Shown piece by piece: positions 1 through 9,841 of a stretch of DNA of 64,000 nucleotides. Position 1 is the stretch's first letter, and each line of letters opens with the position of its first letter. The notes below the pieces were generated by a model. The model did no database searches, was not told where the DNA came from, and saw nothing but the letters and a program-made list of their open reading frames with translations. The position numbers and the translations under genes were made by a program. The stretch covers positions 248,001 to 312,000 of the forward strand of contig NJPS01000074.1 in NCBI GenBank assembly GCA_002946415.1, given 5' to 3'. This DNA comes from Rutstroemia sp. NJR-2017a BVV2 (Eukaryota; Ascomycota; Leotiomycetes; Helotiales; Rutstroemiaceae).

Positions 1-313
1 CGTACTGCTGCATGGTTTCGCGGTCGGCGGGCGAGATCGTCGCGGTGGCGTTCGGGGTTATTATTACGCCTTGGTGCTTCTGCCCGATGTGCAGCTCGCG
101 CATGAGGTTCAGCTTCATGAGCTTTTTGCCAGAACACCGCTTCGGGTCGCAGTGCCCGAGGTCCCAGCACGCGGCTTTGAAGGAGGGGCGTGAGGAGCGG
201 GGTTGTGAGGCATCGTCGTCGGAGTCGGTGGTGCGTGGACCGCGGTTGTTGCGTGGTGGGTTGCTGTATTTTTTGCCGCGGGAGGAGAAGTTGTCTTTTT
301 TGTGGCGGACCAT
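1..313 (-). CDS. TSR3: 18S rRNA aminocarboxypropyltransferase Tsr3 (5' part, cut by window edge)
   Basis: Reading the minus strand from the ATG at 313 gives an open frame to the window edge (104 codons). After a basic, Ser/Asp-rich N-terminus (residues 1-45) it contains the motifs ACWDLGHCDPKRCSGKKL and GQKHQGVIITPN, which match the N-terminal RLI-like domain of Tsr3. In the family, Tsr3 transfers the aminocarboxypropyl group of S-adenosylmethionine onto the hypermodified pseudouridine of 18S rRNA, a late step of cytoplasmic small-subunit maturation. The catalytic C-terminal part lies outside the window. The gene diverges from the GGA gene across about 390 bp. Its first codons are C-rich on the coding strand. 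The identification rests on motif recognition and is strong; the remaining length is unknown. Confidence 0.88.
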   Translation of the reverse strand, partial: MVRHKKDNFSSRGKKYSNPPRNNRGPRTTDSDDDASQPRSSRPSFKAACWDLGHCDPKRCSGKKLMKLNLMRELHIGQKHQGVIITPNATATISPADRETMQQY

Positions 314-706
314 GATGGGTGGTTTTTTTTGTTGTGGATTTTTTGAGGAGGAAAGTGATTTTGGATTTTGGGAGGGAGATGTGACGATATAAATTTCGTG
401 GTGGGGTCGATGATGCACGGATGGATAACTTTAAGCTCGTCCAGCTTTAACTTTAGTTACGTATCGTATTCTTGCAGCCCTAAATCTCAGGCTAGTAAGT
501 TATGCGGTAAGCAGGCATCCTTCCAAAAGTCCAATCGTGTCCCCCCCCACCACTAATCGTCCGCGCCGCCTCACCTTACGAGTTACATTTCCCTCGCTCA
601 TATGCACATACCCATTCCGCAGCAGCAACGAACCCCGTAAAAACCCTACCCGTATCCCTCTCAATTCCCAACCGCTTGGTGAAAATTCCCCTTCTGACCC
701 CTCCAC
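314..706. promoter_or_regulatory. divergent intergenic region between TSR3 and GGA
   Basis: This 393-bp spacer separates two divergently transcribed genes and so must hold both promoters. It carries a C8 run near 541 and a pyrimidine-rich stretch just before the GGA start, as is usual for fungal 5' leaders. I see no clear TATA box. A 306-codon antisense ORF overlaps this region and GGA exon 1, but it looks like a shadow of GGA coding bias. Confidence 0.5.
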
Positions 707-3004
707 ATGGAGGCAGCATCCGCGCGAATGGCCGCCCGAGACCGATTCTCCACGATGGGGGACCCCGCGCCCTCGCAGCTTCAGCGCTACATCCAGCAGG
801 CGTGTTCGCCCGAGAACTACGAGCCGAATCTCGCCATGAATCTCGAAATTGCCGATCTGATTAACTCGAAAAAGGGAAATGCGCCGCGCGAAGCCGCTAT
901 GGCGATTGTGAATTACGTGAACCATCGCAATCCGAACGTGTCGTTGCTGGCGCTGGTGCTGCTGGATATCTGCGTCAAGAATTGCGGGTATCCGTTTCAT
1001 TTGCAGATTAGTACGAAGGAGTTTTTGAATGAGTTGGTGAGGAGGTTCCCCGAGAGGCCGCCGATTAGACCGAGTAAGGTGCAGATGAAGATTCTGGAGG
1101 CGATTGAGGAGTGGAGGGGCACGATTTGTCAGACTTCGAGGTATAAGGAGGATTTGGGGTTTATAAGGGATATGCATCGGTTGTTGAGTTATAAGGGTTA
1201 TGTGTTTCCTGAAGTTAGGAGGGAGGATGCTGCGGTGCTGAATCCGAGCGATGTAAGTTTGTGGATTTGCAAGGAGGAAATATTTGAGACGGGGAAGCTG
1301 ATGAAAATTATAGAATCTTAAGTCAGCAGAGGAAATGGAGGAGGAAGAGAAAGAGGCGCAATCAGCCAAATTACAGGAATTGATTCGTCGTGGTGGACGG
1401 GAAGATTTACAAGAGGCCAATAGGTTGATGAAGATCTTGGCCGGATATGATACCAGGTCGAAAACTGATTATCGAGCAAAAGCAGCGGAGGAAGTAGGAA
1501 AGGTGCAACAGAAGGCGAGATTACTTGAGGAACGACTTGCAGAATTTAAACCTGGAGATGTCATGACGGAAGGAGATGTCTATGAGGAATTGGCTTCTGC
1601 ACTTCAAAGCGCACATCCCAAGATTCAGAAGATGTGTGAAGAGGAATCAGACGATCATGAAGCAGTTGCGAAATTGTTGGAAATCAACGATAGTATACAT
1701 CGTACTGTGGAAAGATATAAGTTGATGAAGAAAGGAGATGTTGAGGGTGCGTTGAGGATTGAGAAGGGAACCCTGGGGACGAGTACAGGAGTTAGCAAGA
1801 ATGCTGCTAATGAACTTTCGCTGATTGACTTCGATGGCGAGGCGGAAACCAATGGAGGCTCCTCTACGAATAATGGTGCTTCAAGTGCTTCACAACCAGG
1901 CGGTTTGGAAGATGACCTTTTAGGTCTGTCGATGGGAGAGGGCGGTGGTATTTCTCTCGGATTTGGAAACAACACTAGTAAGTTTTCGCAATACCATGAA
2001 GCAGCATAGATATAGATTCTAACCGCCACCAGACATACCCGGTCCTGCATTAATATCTTCGACTACAGAAAACAGTTCAGCGAGAGTTCCTACACCAGCC
2101 AGATCTCCAGCGCCCCCAACTGTACCCGCTGCAACGAAACCAGATTATTCTGCCTTCGCCGCATTTGGGTCCTCTCAGCCTCCCTCAAAACCTACCACTC
2201 CACAACCCACTCTCTTCCAGCAACAGCAACTCCAACAGCAACAACAAGCTGCAAGACCACAACCACCAGCAGCAAACATCGATCCATTCGCCGCCCTCTC
2301 ATCTCCCCCACCGCAATCCACACCCCAACAATCTATGTTCAACTTCGGCGCTCCTCCAGCTGCAGCTCCAGCTCCAGCAACTACGTCAACAGATGACGAC
2401 GAATGGGCTTTCTCATCCGCATTACCTGATGCCTTACCTACTTCGAACGATCTCACGGTCAACGATACCAATCTAAGGATTTTCTTGAACGCAACTCGTG
2501 ATGCGAGTGTACCGGATCAGATCAATCTTTCGCTGGCGTTTTCGAATAACACTGATCAGCCGGTTTCTGAGTTGACGTTTCAAGCGGCTGTTACTAAGGT
2601 GTGTTTTTTTTGCCTGTGTTTTTGAACCTTGTTCTTTTGCCTACAGCCCCGCTTCATTCATAGCATCCTGCACTGCATACCCCTCAACCATTGACCTCAC
2701 ATCACTTCCTCAATCCCCACTCTCCTTTCACACCCACCCCTTCCCCATCAAACCATACCTCCCCCACACCACCCACCAACTCAACTAACTAACAAAACCC
2801 CAGGGCTACACACTCCGTCTCCAACCCCAAAGCGGGAGAAGACTGGACCCCCGTCAGCAGAATGGTATTACCCAGAAAATACACCTGCAGGGCGTAGAGA
2901 GCGGCAAGGGCGATCAGGTTAAGATGAGGTGGAAGTGCTCGTATCGGCTTGGCGTGCAGCCGGTGGGTGAACAGGGGGAGATTGCGAGTTTGGGGGTTGC
3001 GTAG
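707..3004 (+). CDS. GGA: GGA-family ARF-binding clathrin adaptor (VHS-GAT-GAE)
   Basis: Four exons are inferred: 707-1252, 1314-1977, 2033-2598 and 2804-3004, giving 658 residues. Introns are GTAAGT...TAG, GTAAGT...CAG (branch TTCTAAC near 2017) and a longer 205-nt GTGTGT...CAG. A VHS domain spans about residues 20-160, with its C-terminal helix rebuilt across intron 1 (SD|NLKSAEEM). A GAT domain covers about 195-330. A Gln/Pro-rich hinge with an acidic DDLL stretch follows, and a gamma-adaptin ear (GAE) runs from about 544 to the end. GGA proteins bind Arf-GTP, cargo and ubiquitin, and sort cargo from the trans-Golgi to endosomes. The length fits fungal Gga1/2. The long third intron could hide alternative splicing. 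The first exon changes from C-rich to strongly G-rich along its length. Confidence 0.92.
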
Positions 3005-3775
3005 GAAGGTGTTTTGGGGAAGGAGAGGAGAGAGGAGGGAAGAGAGGAGAAAGTGGTTGGGAGAGGGGGGAGGAGAGGGGGGAGAGAGGGGAGATGTGGG
3101 GCTAAGGGGGGGATTGAGAAATGGAATAGGGGAGGGAATAAGGGGGGTAGGGAGGTGAGGCGAATGGCCTAGTGAGAGACAAGACTAGGCGGTGGGCGGT
3201 AGAGAAAGTTGTAGCTAGCTAGTAGAGATGCGGCGATGGTGATATGATGGACGATGATACTCGAGACGAATATTTCGTGGAATAGGTAGAGGGTGAATGG
3301 AAAATACAAGTATAAATAAACTATAATAGGAGTTTATCTCGATGAGCGAATGAATAAAGGAATAATAGAAGAAAGTAGGCTTAGCCTGCAGGTCATTGTG
3401 GCCTTGAATCTCAGGCCGGCGGGTGCGATTCAGACAATCAACTTGACTACAACGCATGCATATTAGGCCCATTTCCATCTAATGTCTTAAATTATATGTT
3501 AAGCATTCGGTGCGAATATGCTGATTTCTAATTAGTAGCTTAAATGAGGCCAAAAAGTGATAGTATTGTATATTACATTTCTAGCGGACATATATGGCCA
3601 ACTGCTGACCGAAAGGAGTGGATGTGTGGTTGCACAGTACAGCAGAAAAAGAAAACCTATACACCTAAGGTCAAACTGACCTTTCTTATGCAAGCAAATA
3701 GCCTCTCATCTTCCACCTAAATAGGATCAATCAGCTACAGTGCGCTCTTTGGACCTCATTTATCCATTTGACACG
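3005..3775. other. intergenic; purine-rich tract then AT-richer promoter region
   Basis: Positions about 3005-3170 are an almost pure G/A tract with very little C, continuing the G-rich strand of GGA exon 4 into its 3' flank. The rest is unremarkable and should contain the GGA terminator and the promoter of the HET gene. Short ORFs here use no recognisable motifs. No gene seen. Confidence 0.5.
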
Positions 3776-5434
3776 ATGCGACTCATTCACACAACAAATC
3801 TTAATTTCAAGTGGTTCACCTGGAAAAATATTCCAGACTATGCAATCTTGTCCCACACCTGGGGGTCTGATAAACAGACTGGCGAGTCTACTGAGGTGAC
3901 CTTTCGGGACATGACGGACATCATGAAAGATCCAACGCACCCATCAAGTAAGAAAGCTGGATACAGAAAGATTGTATCGGCTTGCAAAGTGGCAAGGGAC
4001 AATAAGTTGGAATACATATGGGTGGATACCTGCTGCATCGAGAAGGAAAGCAGCTCTGAATTGTCTGAGGCGATCAACTCGATGTATCGCTGGTATCAGA
4101 ACGCCAAAGTTTGTTACGCCTACCTTTCAGATCTCAAAGCTGTGGATAATATTAAGCTCGCGTTGCCAGAATGCAGGTGGTTTACCCGTGGATGGTGTCT
4201 CCAAGAACTCATAGCGCCATCGGAGGTGTGGTTTTATGATTCCAACTGGGATTATGTTGGCTCGAAGGAAGGGTTGAGCCAACTGCTCTTCGACATCACA
4301 CAGATCAATAAAGAAGTATTGCGTGATAGCAACCTCGTTACTTCCGTTCCCGTGGCACGCAGAATGTCTTGGGCGGCCAAGAGAGAAACCAGCCGAGAAG
4401 AAGACTTGGCCTACTGTCTTCTTGGAATTTTTGGCGTTAACATGCCGATGCTCTATGGCGAAGGACCGAACGCTTTCCTCCGACTGCAGGAGCAAATAGT
4501 CTTAAGCAGCAATGACCTTTCAATTTTTGCTTTCGACCTCAACTTGAAATCGATAAACCCCTCCGGTCGCATAGTCATGTCTTACTGCGACATGTTCGCG
4601 AAATCTCCAGATGCCTTCAAAAACCACGGCGCGAGAGAATACCCGGAAACTGAACCTCATTGGAATGAAGCATTTACTGTAACCAATAGGGGCATCTATT
4701 TTCAGCTAGCAAGGCTTCACCCCGATATGCGCAATGGTGTATACCGCATGAGCTTAAACACCGAGTACCCTAGCCTCAATCATGGTTTTATATACCTTCG
4801 GAAAGTTGGCCCACGTCTCTTTGTACGGTGCACATTCGTCGAGCCTGATCGTCACTCTGACGGTAGCGAGCTTCTTTCTACACAAGTCGAGGAAGAGATG
4901 TACATCATCAAGCATATTACACCTTCACGACTACAGCAACTCATGGATGTGGACAAATACTCCATCCAGGTCACATCCGAGACTCATATCTTGACCCCTA
5001 CGGCACTTGAAGTGCTTGATGGTTTCCCTTGCTATAGGCACTGGGATGAGTCGAGAATGAAACATTTAGCCAGAGGCGAGAAAAACTTTCGAGGTTGTTG
5101 GAAACTGTATCCCTATTTCGCTCCAACATTGGGCACGGCTAGAAGAGCTTCACAGGGTTCACCATATTTCGTGTACTTGGCTTGTGGCCTTTTATACTCG
5201 GAAAATCTCCTACATCCAAAACCATGGGTGAGACTTTATTACCCGGGTGAGTGGGAAGACGCGGAGCAGAAATTGAAAAGCGTCTCCCGCCTGCATGATG
5301 TGGGCGGCAACGACTTTGCCGGCTTGGGTTACCCTCCTCACAGTTTTGACCCAACTATTATCACTGCGCACATCGAATTAAAGGAAGGAAGCGTTCCGCA
5401 ATTTGTGCTGCGCATCAACATGAGAGAAAGATAA
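3776..5434 (+). CDS. HET-domain protein (heterokaryon-incompatibility type)
   Basis: A single exon of 552 codons. I chose the ATG at 3776 (MRLIHT...) over the one 36 nt upstream, because family members usually begin with this MRL-type segment. The N-terminal HET domain shows the three expected blocks: YAILSHTWG, YIWVDTCCI followed by the SEAINSMYRWY helix, and WFTRGWCLQELIAP, then the common extension RMSWAAKRETSREEDLAYCL and GIFGVNMPMLYGEG. The C-terminal 300 residues match no domain I recognise. HET domains mediate allorecognition and regulated cell death in filamentous ascomycetes and are distantly TIR-like. This protein's partner is not visible from the neighbourhood. The exon does not show the strong C-to-G composition ramp of the neighbouring housekeeping genes. 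Confidence 0.9.
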   Translation: MRLIHTTNLNFKWFTWKNIPDYAILSHTWGSDKQTGESTEVTFRDMTDIMKDPTHPSSKKAGYRKIVSACKVARDNKLEYIWVDTCCIEKESSSELSEAINSMYRWYQNAKVCYAYLSDLKAVDNIKLALPECRWFTRGWCLQELIAPSEVWFYDSNWDYVGSKEGLSQLLFDITQINKEVLRDSNLVTSVPVARRMSWAAKRETSREEDLAYCLLGIFGVNMPMLYGEGPNAFLRLQEQIVLSSNDLSIFAFDLNLKSINPSGRIVMSYCDMFAKSPDAFKNHGAREYPETEPHWNEAFTVTNRGIYFQLARLHPDMRNGVYRMSLNTEYPSLNHGFIYLRKVGPRLFVRCTFVEPDRHSDGSELLSTQVEEEMYIIKHITPSRLQQLMDVDKYSIQVTSETHILTPTALEVLDGFPCYRHWDESRMKHLARGEKNFRGCWKLYPYFAPTLGTARRASQGSPYFVYLACGLLYSENLLHPKPWVRLYYPGEWEDAEQKLKSVSRLHDVGGNDFAGLGYPPHSFDPTIITAHIELKEGSVPQFVLRINMRER

Positions 5435-8131
5435 TATGAACGGTAGAGTAAGTGCACCGGTTGAATAGCCTCAAAACAAGCCTGTTGAGAACGATGAGGG
5501 ATTTTCAAGAGAATGAGAATGCATAGATCCATCCTACATTGAAAGGTTTTCATATCAGCTAAGTCCACTCTTTTCCAGCTTTCGGAATCTAGTTCCGAGA
5601 TGCTCTGGAATACTTCATTGGTTTTCACCCTACCTCCAACACCATAACACACACGTGCTTGGTATCCTATGATACTGTACATTAGCTACATCTTGTGTGT
5701 TTGTAGTCAGTCATTACGAATCCATCCTTTTCATAGAATCTATATATCATACTGAATAATGAGAAAGGGGAAAGAAGTCAAGTGCATTGAAGAACGAACT
5801 AGAGAGGAAAGGAGCAAAGCCCCCCGAGGGCCCTCAGTACATATCTGGAGGTGAATATTAGGGAACGCATCAAAGAATCATAAATCAATGCCCTCATTAA
5901 ACCAATCTCAACATGCACCATCCTTTCTTAGAAGTCTTCGCATTCATGCTTGCTTCATACTCCGCTCCCATATGTCCATTCTCTTCAATCCCTCTAGGCA
6001 GGCAAGCGCTCTGCATCACTCATTTGCATGCATAATCATTCATATTTGCCTCACTCCTTTTCACCAACCCAGTGTGCAGGTGCGTTAAACTTACCTTTCA
6101 AGTCCTCATTCTCTCAGCTGCTTCCTTCCTGCTTCCGAATCCTCTTGCAGTATTCAATAAGAAGATTCATGATCCATTCAACTGCTCTGCGGATGTCCGG
6201 TTGTAGGGTAGGGTAGGGTAGGGTAGGCCAGTCGTGAAGTCTCACTCTTGAGAAGAGGGACTCCTTTGCTCCGAATGCGCTGCGCGACCCTTCCTTGGAA
6301 CGAACATATATATGCTTGCCATTTTCTGCGCCTTCCAACCAAGAAGAGTTGAGTTGGCGAGGCCATCTGCATCTCCGTACTCTTCCATTCCAGCAACATG
6401 CATGCTGGCTTCGCTACAGTAAGATTGATTCCGGATTCCACCTTGTCTAGTAGGTAGCTGATCCTTTGGGTTTTCGTCATAGCATCGAGGTAGCAGACAT
6501 ATAATAGTAGCGAACTACATGCGGAGACCACCCACCCACCTTTTTTACGTCGTCACACTTGCTTGCAATTCTCCATGTGTATCTATCTATCTATCTGTAC
6601 AAGTATTCTGTTCTGTTCTCGCGGAGTCGAAGTAATGGTTAGCAATTCAATTCAATTCAATTCATTTTGTCCCGGTGAAGTGTCTCTCTCGTCAAAGCCT
6701 TGATCTGTATGCTCGTTTACAATATCACTATCACTCGGCAGATTCGAGCTTTTCGATGAGTGAGTGAACCAAGTAGAGAGGGGAAATTAAGCTGCCTGCC
6801 ATTTCATCTTTAGTGTTTGTTTTGCCATGGCATGATATGATACTCACCCAACGAGCGATGCTTTGTGTATACAACTTTTAACAGACAGATATCCTGGGCA
6901 TTTCCTTTCATTTCCTCAGCCATATTTTGATATCCCCCTTTTTTCACTTCACATATGCCAGACAGCTTTGCCGCTTTGCAGCATGCATCGAAACTGGTTT
7001 CGCCATGCAGGGCCCTTGAACTCATCTATCCATAGCTTTCGTGATTCTTTTCTCGGCTTCGATAGCTTCAAGTCTTCCTTGAAATTGTGAATAAATACCA
7101 GCCAATATATAATATCTCCAGCTTCACGTTCCTGAATATCGTGTTTTTCATTCCATTCTTCCCGAATCTTTCAAGCCCTCCCTCGAGAATACTTCGTACA
7201 AGTACCCCTCCCTTTACACAACTTTTTTGGCGCCCTGAATATGAACATCACATTGCGGGCATCGATAAATCAGCCGTGTGGGCGTAACCTTGTATGCCCA
7301 CTGCAGCAAACAGCAAACTCTCCGGCAGCCCACCTCACGGCAATTGCACTCTCTAGAGTCTGGTCCCCGCGTCTGAATAATTGTGTGCTCGAAGGGAGAG
7401 ATACGGTAACTTCGTGCCCCGGGCGCAAATTGTGGCGGCGCCAGTTTGGATTAGGCTTTATTCATCGAGCTTGATTCCTCGCATCCCGCATTGGTAGAAC
7501 ATCAAGATGGTACTGGTCGAGGCGAGACCAATCATACATAGGGTTGGCTAACTTATACTGTATCTGTATTTCATCTGATACTCCTACCAAAAACAGCGGT
7601 GCAGCGCTCGAGAAGTGGTTTTGTTGCGGATGAATGCTATGCACGCGAAGGACGACGGATGCGCTGGCCTGGATAGTTTTCTTGATAAGGGGTGATGAGG
7701 AGTTTTTCAGGAGAGCGGGTATGATATCTTTGGATTGGGAAGGTTGAGGTTAATCCACATCTTGGAGCTGATCGCGTCCGATGTTGTTAAACGACCTAAA
7801 TGGGGGGTTCCACGCCCGCATGAAGCACTGTAACAGGATATCGAATAGATTCATTCCCCCGACTCAAGCAGGCTGCACTTGCAGCACACTGAAAATGTTA
7901 GAAAACGAGCTTGTTATTTTGTAGTATGTGCATTTGTTCTTTTCAAATTTCTAGAGTCTATGAATATGTACTGTACTATACATTTTCTAATGCCTAATTC
8001 CAACCCTATTCCACATTCTAATCTACAAACAAGCGACCCCAATACCTGACGAACCTCTCTCTCATGTCTAAAAGCATCCCACCATTCTCTACCAGCCCCA
8101 GAGCGAGCACCGAGTCGTCAAAACCCAGGCC
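5435..8131. other. 2.7-kb intergenic region, no gene recognised
   Basis: Only short ORFs without motifs occur here. It contains simple repeats: a TAGGG run (6204-6227), a CTAT run near 6580-6595, and an ATTCA run near 6643-6664. There are C/T-rich stretches that look like untranslated leaders or trailers. It lies between the 3' end of the HET gene and the 3' end of the FAD oxidoreductase gene, so two terminators are expected. No tRNA-like B box seen. Confidence 0.45.
6204..6227 (+). repeat. TAGGG pentanucleotide tandem repeat
   Basis: Four uninterrupted TAGGG units followed by TAGG. It resembles, but is not, the TTAGGG telomeric hexamer of filamentous fungi. Confidence 0.8.
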
Positions 8132-9841
8132 CTAAGCCTCCTTCTCCTTAACCATCCGATCAAAGTCCTTCCACGTCGAAGCCCTCGCCGCCAAATACGA
8201 TTTACTCTGAATAGCTTTCCAAATACCATAAAAGCCACTAATAGGCCAAATCTTCAGCGTCTTCCTCATAAGACTCAGTCCTTCTTCCTCCCCCTTCGGC
8301 GCCGCTTTAACCTTTTCATACACACTAGGCAAGCTCGTCGCTCCGTACTTGTCCCGCAACCCATCATACCATTTCCGATCATACATTTCCCAGAACTCGT
8401 CTTCGCTGTAGTAAGTCTGCGCATACAACCACTTCATCCCGCCCAGCTGTTTTAACTTGCGTTCGAGACTTACATTCGCTTTTACGAGATCGTGTTGTTT
8501 TCCGTAGCCCCAGAGGCCGATATTAAGTAAAGGTTTCAAAGTCTTGCCATCCGCTTCGTATTCTTCTTTGTGGGGATGCATGGTTGGGATAGGGCTTTGC
8601 TTCAGGGGACAGAGCCAGAGTGGGTAGATGCCGAAATAGGAGTCGGTGTAGTCGACGAATTGGGTGGCGGTGGAATAAGGGAGAGCGAGGTCTTGGACGA
8701 TGTAGTTTGGGGGCATGCCGGCGGCGTGGAGTGCGGTGTACATCATGCGGGTGTGGAGGAAGTCGTCAAGGAACCAGCGGGTGAATTTGTTGAAGGGGGT
8801 GGAGAAGTATTTGAAGGCGGAGGCGCCGACCCAGAAGCCGCCGCGGTCGTAGCGGAAGAGGTACTCGGCGAGGGGAATGGCAAAACGAGGAGGGGTGCTG
8901 CTGCGTGACTGGGTGTGGGAATCGACGTGCATGTAGAACCAGGGGTCCCAGGCATGACTGAATCGTTGGACGGGTGCATCTGAGGAGTCTGTGAGATGGC
9001 CGGTTATGATTGCCCCGCGGTCTTTCGAGAACATGATGCCGTCTACGTAATCGATGGATGAATCCTCAGTCAATTCTTGGATCTTCTTGATCGCATCCGG
9101 CATTCCAGATACGGGATGGTATGTAGTCTCAACATATCTCCGCGCCGGTTGAAGCTGCAGTTCAACTAACGTTGTTACACCCATGCTGCCCACCGCGCCA
9201 GCCGCACCATGGAAAAGATCCGGTCTCTCCGTCTCCGAGCATGTAATAACCTGCCCATCCGCAAGAATCATCTCCACCCTTTTAATGGTGCGATTGAAAA
9301 ACCCATGCCGAAACGAACTGCTCTCCCCCGAAGTCCCCGCATATCCTCCTCCCACCGTAATCCCCGGAAACTCCATAACCACTGGTGGTACAAGACCATA
9401 CTTCAGCGTTTCCTCCACCAGCCTATCCATCGGCACATTAGGTTCCACCAACGCCGTCTGCGTAGCTGTATTGACCTCTAGCACATGAGATAGGCCCCCA
9501 ATGTTGATTATATTCTTCCCTTTCGCATTATTCCGCGTACTGTTCGTCGAGCCATGATTAATTCTGAATTTTTCCTTGCGCTCGTAAAAACGTCGAACGT
9601 CGCCTGAGATCTGCTCTATAGCTTTCTTGTGCGCGTCATTCGCAGGCGAGGGAGCGAGTGATTGAGATATATATCGTACATCCATTATCTTCCTACGGGA
9701 TTGGACTCGCAACGCTGAAGCATTTCGCAGAGGTATCGTCCTAGTCGAGAACTGTCGAAGTGCTCCTGTTCGATACCGGCTGCCTGTCATCGAGCTACGT
9801 AATCCGGCAGTGTCGGCAACTGCTCGTATGACGGACTGCAT
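8132..9841 (-). CDS. FAD-linked oxidoreductase, DHCR24/DWARF1 (delta-24 sterol reductase)-like
   Basis: An uninterrupted 569-codon frame. The FAD-binding PCMH-type region covers about residues 80-240, with VEPNVPMDRLVEETLKYG and PPVVMEFPGITVGGGYAGTS, the glycine-rich pyrophosphate loop. The C-terminal half carries aromatic-rich segments typical of the DHCR24/DIMINUTO group (YIVQDLALPY, FGIYPLWLCPL, EFWEMYDRKWYDGLRDKYGA). Family members reduce a side-chain double bond of sterols with NADPH, but fungal relatives often have no proven substrate, so the reaction here is inferred. The first 60 residues are rich in Arg/Ser and low in acidic residues, like a mitochondrial or membrane-targeting leader. 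Starts at Met52 (MDVRYIS, 9688) or later are possible if the leader is not used. Composition on the coding strand flips from G-rich to C-rich in the middle of the exon (see findings). Confidence 0.82.
   Translation of the reverse strand: MQSVIRAVADTAGLRSSMTGSRYRTGALRQFSTRTIPLRNASALRVQSRRKIMDVRYISQSLAPSPANDAHKKAIEQISGDVRRFYERKEKFRINHGSTNSTRNNAKGKNIINIGGLSHVLEVNTATQTALVEPNVPMDRLVEETLKYGLVPPVVMEFPGITVGGGYAGTSGESSSFRHGFFNRTIKRVEMILADGQVITCSETERPDLFHGAAGAVGSMGVTTLVELQLQPARRYVETTYHPVSGMPDAIKKIQELTEDSSIDYVDGIMFSKDRGAIITGHLTDSSDAPVQRFSHAWDPWFYMHVDSHTQSRSSTPPRFAIPLAEYLFRYDRGGFWVGASAFKYFSTPFNKFTRWFLDDFLHTRMMYTALHAAGMPPNYIVQDLALPYSTATQFVDYTDSYFGIYPLWLCPLKQSPIPTMHPHKEEYEADGKTLKPLLNIGLWGYGKQHDLVKANVSLERKLKQLGGMKWLYAQTYYSEDEFWEMYDRKWYDGLRDKYGATSLPSVYEKVKAAPKGEEEGLSLMRKTLKIWPISGFYGIWKAIQSKSYLAARASTWKDFDRMVKEKEA

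Noticed and set aside
500..1420. 306-codon minus-strand ORF antisense to GGA exon 1
   Set aside because: No domain, and it is explained by strong codon bias of the real VHS-coding exon on the other strand.
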